Below, in pieces: positions 1 to 5,347 of a stretch of DNA of 6,561 bases (its first letter is position 1; the number at the start of each line of letters is the position of its first letter). The stretch comes from Bacteroidales bacterium UBA2198 (lineage in GTDB: Bacteria; Bacteroidota; Bacteroidia; Bacteroidales; VadinHA17): assembly GCA_002328625.1 (NCBI GenBank), contig DCVC01000151.1:3548-10108 (forward strand). Reading direction: 5' to 3'. Under the pieces are notes generated by a model. The model saw only the letters and a list, made by a program, of their open reading frames with translations, was not told where the DNA came from and did not search any database. A program made the translations under genes and the position numbers.

Positions 1-595
1 CGACCGGATCGCCGTATATTTCAATTGAATATCCTAAAAGTGAATTGGCTCCGAATATTCTGAGAAGGTTAAGAATAATATCTTTTGAAGTTACGTCAGG
101 CGGGATTTCTCCAGCCAGGTTAATTCTGACCGAATGGGGTACTTTGAACCAGACTTTTCCGTAGTGCCATGCAGCAGCAATATCCATGTCTCCCATTCCC
201 TGTCCGAAAGCCCCCACTGCTCCAAGGATATTGGCGTGTGAGTCGGTTGAAACTGCAGTTGAACCAGGGCCGACATAACCCTCATCAATCAGAATATGAG
301 TTCCGATACCAGCGTCAATATCAAATACCCTGATTCCATTTTCGCGTGCAAATAACCGGCAGATGTGTTGATTTACAGCGTATTTCTGATCAGAACCTGT
401 AGGGTTACAGTCAAAAGTAAACACTGTTTTTTCAGGATCGTTTATTGACAATCTGTTATCCCTTAAATTTTTTATGACATTAGCTCCGCCAAAGTCACGT
501 GCGGCACGAGTATCAATCTCAATATCAACAATATCACCTGGCTTCACCATATTGGATTCCGCGTGTGAAACCAATATTTTTTCAATCATTGTCAT
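1..595 (-). CDS. Aconitase-superfamily hydro-lyase large subunit (LeuC/HacA-like), C-terminally truncated by window edge
   Basis: The frame runs open from about 601 to the window edge, giving 198 visible residues of a protein whose relatives have roughly 420-470. The family interconverts hydroxy acids by dehydration and rehydration on a 4Fe-4S cluster (3-isopropylmalate, homocitrate, citrate). Family landmarks are clear: the start MTMIEKIL resembles HacA MTLAEKI; DSH at 118-120; GAVGAFGQG near 125-133; KVWFKVP near 147-153; and SKDIILNLL near 170-178. ATGs at 601, 595 and 589 are all possible; 595 fits the family N-terminus best. The cluster cysteines would lie in the missing part. Oddly, the usual Asp-His (porcine aconitase D100-H101) is D62-C63, and the usual GIxH histidine (H147) is Thr99 with His one place later. 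It lies 47 bp downstream of the araC-type gene with no visible terminator between. The family call is firm; the substrate is unknown and leuC itself is doubtful. Confidence 0.85.
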   Translation of the reverse strand, partial: MTMIEKILVSHAESNMVKPGDIVDIEIDTRAARDFGGANVIKNLRDNRLSINDPEKTVFTFDCNPTGSDQKYAVNQHICRLFARENGIRVFDIDAGIGTHILIDEGYVGPGSTAVSTDSHANILGAVGAFGQGMGDMDIAAAWHYGKVWFKVPHSVRINLAGEIPPDVTSKDIILNLLRIFGANSLLGYSIEIYGDPV

Positions 596-642
596 GGGCA
601 TGGTTAGCGTAATTTGATCAATTTTTTTAACTATTCCAGGGG

Positions 643-1491
643 TTATTTAAATTGAGCCCTGTAGTCGCGTGGAGACAGGCCTTCGGACTTCCGGAACTGT
701 TTATTGAAATTGGAGATACTGGCAAATCCGCACTCTATGGCAATATCGTGAACCTGATACTCTGTTTCACGAAGAAGATAGCAGGCTTTGTTGGTCCTGA
801 CCCTGTTCAGATACTCGACAAATCCGGCACCGCAATTTTTCTTAAAATACCTGCTGAAAGCAAAAGGGCTCATCCTGGCAATTTCTGAGATCCTTTCAAG
901 TGATATTGGCTTAAAGTAATTTTCTCTTATATAATTATAGACCTCGGTCATTCTTTTGTTCCCTCTTTCATCAAAAGAGTGTTTATAGTTCTCTGAACAC
1001 AGAAATGCTTTTTTATCTGATGAGCACAAAATTCTCAGGAGGTTAAAAAAATCAATCATCTTATCGATTCCCTTATTGTTTATCATCCCAACCAGGTGCC
1101 CTTCAGCTTTTCCTGCGTCCTCGACAGAGAATACAATGCCTCTTTCAGAGTCAGTGAGCAAATCCCTTACGCAGTGCATTTCGTGTTGCGACAATAAAGC
1201 TTCTCCCAGTGAGGAGAGTTTAAAATGAACCATGATACCATGTTTTTCAGGAAGGGTGCCTGAACTTTTGTAATAATTCCAGGAGTGTGGTATGTTACCT
1301 GCAATAAGCACCATATCATAGTAATCGAACAATTCAACACTGTCGCCTACAATACGTGTTCCGTTGCCTTTTAAATTCAGCACAAGTTCATATTCGGGAT
1401 GAAAATGCCAGAATCCGTTAGTTTCCTTGATGTATGCGGCCCTGAATCCACCGCCATCATCATATGAAATTTTCTCCAGTTCAGCAACCAT
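643..1491 (-). CDS. AraC-family transcriptional regulator with N-terminal cupin sensor domain
   Basis: 282 residues from the ATG at 1491. The N-terminal half is a cupin-like ligand-binding domain: H29-x-H31-xxx-E35 followed by G42 matches cupin motif 1, and IPHSW near 67-71 matches motif 2, so it may bind a small molecule and perhaps a metal. The C-terminal 100 residues (about 182-282) are a double helix-turn-helix HTH_18 domain: the first HTH is at about 198-218, and the second ends in the family signature GF.S.SNFNKQFRKSEGLSPRDYR at 255-278. The frame extends to a TTG at 1539, but that codon lies upstream of the likely -7 box (1527-1534), so it should not be transcribed. ATG 1491 gives a leader of roughly 30 nt. 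The 11-bp direct repeats at its own promoter suggest autoregulation, and the downstream aconitase-like gene is the obvious second target. The ligand is unknown. Confidence 0.93.
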   Translation of the reverse strand: MVAELEKISYDDGGGFRAAYIKETNGFWHFHPEYELVLNLKGNGTRIVGDSVELFDYYDMVLIAGNIPHSWNYYKSSGTLPEKHGIMVHFKLSSLGEALLSQHEMHCVRDLLTDSERGIVFSVEDAGKAEGHLVGMINNKGIDKMIDFFNLLRILCSSDKKAFLCSENYKHSFDERGNKRMTEVYNYIRENYFKPISLERISEIARMSPFAFSRYFKKNCGAGFVEYLNRVRTNKACYLLRETEYQVHDIAIECGFASISNFNKQFRKSEGLSPRDYRAQFK

Positions 1492-1526
1492 TTTCAAGAA
1501 ATTTAGATGATGTATTTTATTTATAC

Positions 1527-1560
1527 CAAAAATAAGCAATATTTTAGCAATCGATGCAAT
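1527..1560 (-). promoter_or_regulatory. Bacteroidota-type promoter of the araC-family gene
   Basis: Read on the minus strand, TATTTTTG (1534-1527) matches the -7 consensus TAnnTTTG. A TTG at 1559-1557 sits 22 nt upstream of it, slightly long for the -33 element. Transcription would start near 1520, leaving about 30 nt of leader before the ATG at 1491. Confidence 0.55.
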
Positions 1561-1566
1561 ATTTTA
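1536..1566. promoter_or_regulatory. Two 11-bp direct repeats 20 bp apart over the araC promoter; probable operator
   Basis: GCAATATTTTA occurs exactly at 1536-1546 and again at 1556-1566, a start-to-start spacing of 20 bp, close to two turns of B-DNA. A partial copy, GCAAT, lies between them at 1547-1551. On the minus strand the distal copy covers the presumed -33 TTG, and the proximal copy ends one base before the -7 box. AraC-type proteins carry two HTH units and dimerise, and often bind directly repeated half-sites about 21 bp apart (I1/I2 in E. coli araBAD). The site is therefore well placed for autoregulation by the adjacent gene. Binding itself is inference. Confidence 0.5.
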
Positions 1567-1590
1567 TTATAATATTTTTTTATTATTAAT

Positions 1591-1606
1591 TTGATAATTT
1601 GATAAT
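1591..1606. repeat. Tandem duplication of the 8-mer TTGATAAT
   Basis: TTGATAAT appears twice back to back (1591-1598 and 1599-1606), about 70 bp upstream of the likely araC transcription start. It may be a regulator half-site, but an 8-bp period is not helically phased and the surrounding sequence is almost all A and T, so chance or slippage is equally likely. Confidence 0.4.
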
Positions 1607-1642
1607 TATTTTCTAAATTTGTTCCTAGCTCATGCTATTGGT

Positions 1643-1836
1643 ATAAGAGGAGTTTAGAAAGGGTTGGAAGTGAAAATCATCAGGATTGTATTGCAGACAT
1701 TGACTTTCACATCTGGAACCTGAGGATCAGCGCCAGCTTACCATGGTTCCATCCTTTTATCAGACAGTAGACACGGGAATTATCTAATTAATAAAACCCG
1801 CTCCCTGATTTCCACAACCACCCTTTCTCCTCTTAT
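1643..1836. repeat. About 194-bp segment with long imperfect terminal inverted repeats; possible MITE or transposon relic
   Basis: The left end reads ATAAGAGGAG (1643-1652), a 5-nt insert, AAAGGGT (1658-1664), then a stretch ending in GTGAAAATCA at 1679. The reverse complement of the right end reads ATAAGAGGAG (1836-1827), AAAGGGT directly after it (1826-1820), then a stretch ending in GTGGAAATCA at 1806. Counting about 31 aligned columns, roughly 28 match, apart from gaps of 5 and 1. A smaller inverted pair, TGGAACC/GGTTCCA (1714-1720 and 1745-1751), is nested inside. The interior codes for nothing visible. A TA dinucleotide is present at both ends, compatible with TA-target elements (IS630/mariner type), but ATAAG ends make this almost automatic. 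It may instead be a structured RNA or an old IS remnant. Confidence 0.45.
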
Positions 1837-1946
1837 TTTATTAACTCTCAATCCTTCATATTGTAATCATACAAATCAATAATCTCTTTAAATACACAAT
1901 TATTTAAATTCTTTTACCACAAGCGGCAACAATCTAAAAAAATTTA

Positions 1947-1954
1947 TATCTTTG
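1947..1954 (+). promoter_or_regulatory. Putative -7 box of the bioG-type gene
   Basis: TATCTTTG matches TAnnTTTG and lies 41 nt upstream of the ATG at 1996, leaving a leader of about 35 nt. No TTG is present at the -33 distance, so the match rests on one element. Confidence 0.4.
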
Positions 1955-1995
1955 ATCTAGGTAGAAGACAGGGACACAATTTCCCGGGGTATTTT

Positions 1996-2712
1996 ATGAA
2001 AACTTATATCAGACGTAGAGATAAAAACGATCATCTGGTCGTCTTATATGGAGGTTGGGGTACAGATGAGAATGTTTTTATACCACTCTGCAATGATGAT
2101 TTTGACTTCATACTTTTTTATAATTATTCAGCTGAGGAGGCTCTTGTACTGCCGGAGACCAAGACATACAAATCAATTTCACTGATTGGTTGGTCACTTG
2201 GTGTCTGGGCTGCAGAATATTTATCTCCCCACACAAATATTAAACCCGATATTACGATAGCTGTTAACGGTACGCCGATTCCGGCTGATGATCAGTATGG
2301 CATTCCGCTACGTATTTTTGAAGGGACCCTTAACAATATTACTGAAGCTAATATGGATAAGTTCTATCTTCGTATGTTTGGGGACAGGAAGACCCTCCAG
2401 CTTAATCTTGACAGGATACCACACAGGTCGATTAAATCTTTGCATGATGAATTGAGATGGTTATACAACCGTATTATGGAGCAAAAAGAGCCCGGTTTCA
2501 GATGGGACTATGCTGTTTCAAGCGAAATAGACAGAGTGTTTCCCGTCAGAAACCTGTTTGGATACTGGCAGAAAGAGAGTACTACCAGACATATTGTATT
2601 GCCCCTTCCACATTACCCGTTCAATAAATGGAGTTCATACTCTGATTTTATAAGGTTTGTTAAAAACTACAGGAAAAGCTCAAAAAAGGTAGCAGTCGTT
2701 TCAGAAGCCTGA
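1996..2712 (+). CDS. bioG: Pimeloyl-[ACP] methyl ester esterase, BioG type (DUF452 alpha/beta hydrolase)
   Basis: 238 residues, a normal length for the family. BioG removes the methyl ester from pimeloyl-ACP methyl ester, ending the BioC-initiated pimelate synthesis that feeds biotin formation; it is cytoplasmic. The nucleophile elbow is G65-W66-S67-L68-G69, within the family-typical IGWSLGVWAA. AVNGTPIP follows at about 89-96, then GIPLRIFEGT at 102-111. The likely acid is Asp179 in the IDRVFP segment and the likely general base is His206 in LPHYPF. GGWGTDE near 19-25 would supply the oxyanion-hole region. The start is the only ATG that keeps the first beta strand (HLVVLYGGWG). No signal peptide. 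No bioC, bioF or other biotin gene is adjacent: upstream is non-coding and the next gene converges 14 bp away, so it appears monocistronic. The family call is strong; the role as the physiological esterase is inferred. Confidence 0.88.
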   Translation: MKTYIRRRDKNDHLVVLYGGWGTDENVFIPLCNDDFDFILFYNYSAEEALVLPETKTYKSISLIGWSLGVWAAEYLSPHTNIKPDITIAVNGTPIPADDQYGIPLRIFEGTLNNITEANMDKFYLRMFGDRKTLQLNLDRIPHRSIKSLHDELRWLYNRIMEQKEPGFRWDYAVSSEIDRVFPVRNLFGYWQKESTTRHIVLPLPHYPFNKWSSYSDFIRFVKNYRKSSKKVAVVSEA

Positions 2713-2726
2713 AAACAATAACTCCG

Positions 2727-4064
2727 TTAAATATTTTTGATCAAGACATTTGAATCTGATTTTGCGATCAGCTTGTCAAATTTCTCAAGCATCGCCATGA
2801 CTTTGTCATAATCCTTGTTTTTAATTACCAGATGCTGTGAGGTTCCTTTCTTATCCAGACGGGACAATACAAAGCTGACCGACAATTTGTTAATATCCAT
2901 GGAAGGCTGGTATAGCCTCTCCTTTCGCTCATTTTCATGGATCACGGAAACTAGTTCTGCATTAACAAGATCCTGTAATATATCACGGGAAAGACGAACC
3001 GGTATTTTAAGCGTACCTGCAATTTTTTCCGCGCTCAGAGGTTTCTCACCCCTGGAAAAATTTTTTATTATACCCTGCATTATCATCAAAACAAGGGCCC
3101 TCTTTTGATAACTGCTGACATTTAAAGCTTCTGACTCAAATTCATACCTTGAAACATTCTGATTTGCAAATGAGAGTTCAGCTCCAAGAAGAACTATTAT
3201 CCAGCTGCTTTGCAACCAGAGTATAAAAAGCGGAATTGCAGCAAAACTTCCATAGATGGTGCTGAGTTTGGTTATGCCAAACTGCAGGTCGATATATAGC
3301 CATTGCAGTAGTTGCAATATGGTTCCGGCAACTATTCCTGAAACAAATGCAGGAAGGAACCTGACCTTTGTATACGGCATTATTATAAAAAGTATTGTAA
3401 GTGCAAACCATGTCAGGAAATAGGGTGCAAACTTAACCAGGAAACTTATTACAGGCTTGAAAAAATCGAGTATTGGAGCACGTGTGATAAAATCTGAAAG
3501 TTCGGTGCTTACAAAAACAGTAATGCTGCTGCTGAGAATTAAAAATACCGGCGAAATAAGCATTATGGTAAGATAATCAGTGAACTTCCGGTACCATGGT
3601 CTTGAAGAACTGATCTGCCAGATATGATTGAATGAACTTTCTATCTGGTCAAGCAGTGACATAACCGACCAGAAAAGAATAATCATGCCGATACCGGCAA
3701 TATATCCCCCTCTGGTTTCCTGAATTGCGTTCCTTGCATTCAGAAGCAGCCAGTTAAGAACCTCCTGATGTGCCTGAAACTCCTTTGTAATAAGCTGTTC
3801 AAGGTTCTGGTCAAGTCCGAATCCTTTGGCAATTGCAAATGCTATGGCAGCTATCGGGATAACAGAGAGCAAGGAATAAAATGTTAGTGCAGAGGCTCTC
3901 AGCTGAACTTTATCATTCGTAAAGCCGCGAGCTGCAAGAACGATTATCCGTAATTGCTTAATAACAAATGACCTGCGTTTTGATATATCAGATAAGGATG
4001 TATGCCAGATTGCGTCATTCAATCGCTTTATCTGTTTCAGAGTCCAGTTAAATGGTTCAGCCAT
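2727..4064 (-). CDS. YihY/BrkB-family inner-membrane protein with C-terminal winged-helix-like extension
   Basis: 445 residues from the ATG at 4064. A basic N-terminal tail is followed by about six membrane segments, near residues 59-80, 119-140, 164-188, 212-230, 236-256 and 272-299. Family signatures are RASALTFYSLLSVIP near 56-70 and YGSFAAIPLFILWLQSSW near 271-288, followed by LLGAELSFA. Members were once called ribonuclease BN, an annotation later withdrawn; the molecular function remains unclear, with transport or envelope roles proposed. The last 145 residues are soluble. Residues about 320-390 (including LSAEKIAGTLKIPVRLSRDI and LVNAELVSV) look like a winged helix, an extension I would expect in Bacteroidota members and not in the shorter proteobacterial ones. 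The frame reaches a TTG at 4091, but that codon is part of the likely -7 box, so ATG 4064 is preferred. It converges on the bioG-type gene. Confidence 0.92.
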   Translation of the reverse strand: MAEPFNWTLKQIKRLNDAIWHTSLSDISKRRSFVIKQLRIIVLAARGFTNDKVQLRASALTFYSLLSVIPIAAIAFAIAKGFGLDQNLEQLITKEFQAHQEVLNWLLLNARNAIQETRGGYIAGIGMIILFWSVMSLLDQIESSFNHIWQISSSRPWYRKFTDYLTIMLISPVFLILSSSITVFVSTELSDFITRAPILDFFKPVISFLVKFAPYFLTWFALTILFIIMPYTKVRFLPAFVSGIVAGTILQLLQWLYIDLQFGITKLSTIYGSFAAIPLFILWLQSSWIIVLLGAELSFANQNVSRYEFESEALNVSSYQKRALVLMIMQGIIKNFSRGEKPLSAEKIAGTLKIPVRLSRDILQDLVNAELVSVIHENERKERLYQPSMDINKLSVSFVLSRLDKKGTSQHLVIKNKDYDKVMAMLEKFDKLIAKSDSNVLIKNI

Positions 4065-4088
4065 ACAAATAATAGATGATACAGGGCA

Positions 4089-4096
4089 CAAATATA
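4089..4096 (-). promoter_or_regulatory. -7 box of the YihY-family gene
   Basis: TATATTTG on the minus strand matches TAnnTTTG, 24 nt upstream of the ATG at 4064. No clear TTG stands at the -33 position. The rest of the 223-bp gap up to 4287 shows no gene; it includes a 12-bp palindrome at 4263-4274 and no convincing terminator. Confidence 0.5.
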
Positions 4097-4287
4097 CAAA
4101 ATACCTGGAAGAAAAATATTTACTGATTTATTAAGCAATAAAATCAGGAGAAATCTATAGTTTGCTGTATTTACGCGCATTAAGGATAGAAATAAAAGTG
4201 CGAATACCCATTTCGGAACAGAATATCACCTGCCTTCGCAAATGCTTTTTTGAAGAATTGCTATGAATATTCATTAATTCAGAATGT

Positions 4288-5223
4288 CTAGAATACCGTA
4301 TTGAATTTCTTTCTTCGGTGTATTTCCCTGTACGTGCAGAAAATACTGATTTTATAGAACCAGAACAATTTCAGTGAAACGTCAGAAGAGTCCAGGCGTA
4401 TTTCCATTCTTTCACGGTAGCGTATAAACACTCCCGTGAAAATTTTTTCAAGCCTTAAAAATTTTATACGGTTATATGTTTGCAATATCCGGACTATGGA
4501 TGAAAAAGTTCTTCTGTCGGTTACTTTATCATAGAGCTTGCTAAGGTTCTCAACACCAAGTTTGGTTTTTGTCAGAAAATCCCTGTTTGTCTCCAGACCA
4601 TCGTGCAACAGGCCATTATCAATATGAAGTATATCAATATTTGCTTTTCTTAACTGATATCCAAGCAGGGTGTCTTCATGCCCATATTGTTTAAGCTCTT
4701 CATAAAACCTTAATTTAGAGAAGACAGATTTTTCAATCATCACGTTAAAAGTAGAAAAACCTGAATGCGGATGTTTGTTTCTGTCCCTTGCCTTTTTTTG
4801 TTCTCTGCTGATCCCGTATTTCCAGCGAAGGAGCTTATCGGGGTCTCCCGGGGGGCTTGCATTATATAATACTCCGCCGTTAATCACCCTGGCTTCCTTA
4901 ATATTGTTTAACCATTTAATCATATAAGCTTCAGCTGTGCCAGGGAGCATGGCATCGGCATCGATAAAGAGCAAGAAATCGCCTTTTGCTTCCATTGCCA
5001 GCTTATTCCTAATTGTAGCCCTTCCTACATTTACTTTTGAAGCTATAATTCTTATTCTGTTCCCACACAGGGACAGATATTTCTTCCGGTATTCTTCTGA
5101 AGAACCGTCGTCACCGATAAGTATTTCTACAAATTCCGGCACCCTTTCCATGCCATCTTTCAGACTATGTACAAGTGTTACGACATCATAATTATTAACA
5201 GGAATAAGGATCGAAATCGTCAT
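4288..5223 (-). CDS. Family 2 glycosyltransferase (GT-A fold)
   Basis: 311 residues from the ATG at 5223. It likely transfers a sugar from a nucleotide-sugar donor to a glycan or lipid acceptor at the cytoplasmic face of the membrane. The order of motifs is typical: TISILIPVNNYD as the first beta strand; D38-D39-G40-S41 binding the nucleotide; NVGRATIRN near 65-73; D88-A89-D90 as the metal-binding DxD; and G181-H182-E183-D184, the ED motif carrying the probable catalytic base, followed by H207. The C-terminal 90 residues are strongly basic with scattered aromatics (FWFYKISIF) and no clear membrane helix, suggesting peripheral membrane contact. An ATG at 5235 would add four residues; 5223 fits the fold start and leaves a more normal leader. 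The flanking genes are not glycan-synthesis genes, so donor and acceptor cannot be named. Confidence 0.9.
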   Translation of the reverse strand: MTISILIPVNNYDVVTLVHSLKDGMERVPEFVEILIGDDGSSEEYRKKYLSLCGNRIRIIASKVNVGRATIRNKLAMEAKGDFLLFIDADAMLPGTAEAYMIKWLNNIKEARVINGGVLYNASPPGDPDKLLRWKYGISREQKKARDRNKHPHSGFSTFNVMIEKSVFSKLRFYEELKQYGHEDTLLGYQLRKANIDILHIDNGLLHDGLETNRDFLTKTKLGVENLSKLYDKVTDRRTFSSIVRILQTYNRIKFLRLEKIFTGVFIRYRERMEIRLDSSDVSLKLFWFYKISIFCTYREIHRRKKFNTVF

Positions 5224-5250
5224 CTGGAATTCCATGCAAGGTTAATAATT

Positions 5251-5258
5251 CAAAAGTA
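5251..5258 (-). promoter_or_regulatory. Putative -7 box of the glycosyltransferase gene
   Basis: TACTTTTG on the minus strand matches TAnnTTTG. A start about 7 nt downstream would leave some 20 nt of leader before the ATG at 5223 but fewer than 12 before 5235, which favours the shorter protein. No TTG is seen at the -33 distance. Confidence 0.4.
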
Positions 5259-5290
5259 CGATTAATTTATTAATATTCCTTGCGGCATGC

Positions 5291-5321
5291 TTTGGCAAAG
5301 AAATTGCATTGACTATTTTTG
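5291..5321 (+). promoter_or_regulatory. Bacteroidota consensus promoter of the redoxin lipoprotein gene
   Basis: TTTG (5291-5294), a 19-nt spacer and TATTTTTG (5314-5321) give the full -33/-7 consensus at the expected spacing, the best promoter in the window. Transcription would begin near 5328, about 20 nt before the ATG at 5348. An inverted repeat, ATTGCA/TGCAAT (5303-5308 and 5320-5325), brackets the -7 box and could be an operator. Confidence 0.65.
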
Positions 5322-5347
5322 CAATCATCTTTTAATATTCATTATTA

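Larger units (their letters stand above)
1492..1995. other. Non-coding region between the divergent araC-type and bioG-type genes
   Basis: 504 bp with no convincing reading frame on either strand. From the AraC side it holds the araC promoter and its direct repeats, a very AT-rich stretch (about 1560-1620) that includes a tandem TTGATAAT pair, a segment bounded by imperfect inverted repeats (1643-1836), then about 100 bp of AT-rich sequence ending in the -7 box of the bioG-type gene. I found no tRNA cloverleaf, riboswitch core or strong terminator hairpin in it. Confidence 0.8.

Noticed and set aside
91..288. Open frame of 65 codons on the minus strand
   Set aside because: It lies inside the aconitase-family coding sequence on the same strand in another frame; the translation has no family resemblance.
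652..888. Open frame on the plus strand
   Set aside because: Antisense to the conserved HTH region of the AraC-type gene, whose protein sequence is strongly family-like.
1714..1751. 7-bp inverted repeat TGGAACC/GGTTCCA with a 24-nt loop, considered as a terminator or riboswitch stem
   Set aside because: Too short for its loop and without a poly-U tail; kept only as a nested part of the larger inverted-repeat segment.
2713..2726. Possible shared bidirectional terminator between the convergent genes
   Set aside because: The 14-bp gap and adjoining bases form no stable stem; termination signals, if any, must lie inside the coding ends.
2815..3411. Open frames at 2815-3108 (plus) and 3178-3411 (minus)
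   Set aside because: Both are embedded in the YihY-family gene in other frames and encode no recognisable protein.
4263..4274. Perfect 12-bp palindrome ATGAATATTCAT
   Set aside because: One or two palindromes of this length are expected by chance in an AT-rich window of this size, and it has no U-tract or promoter context.
4937..5191. Open frame antisense to the glycosyltransferase
   Set aside because: It mirrors the DDGS and DAD motif region of a clear GT2 gene and has no start context of its own.
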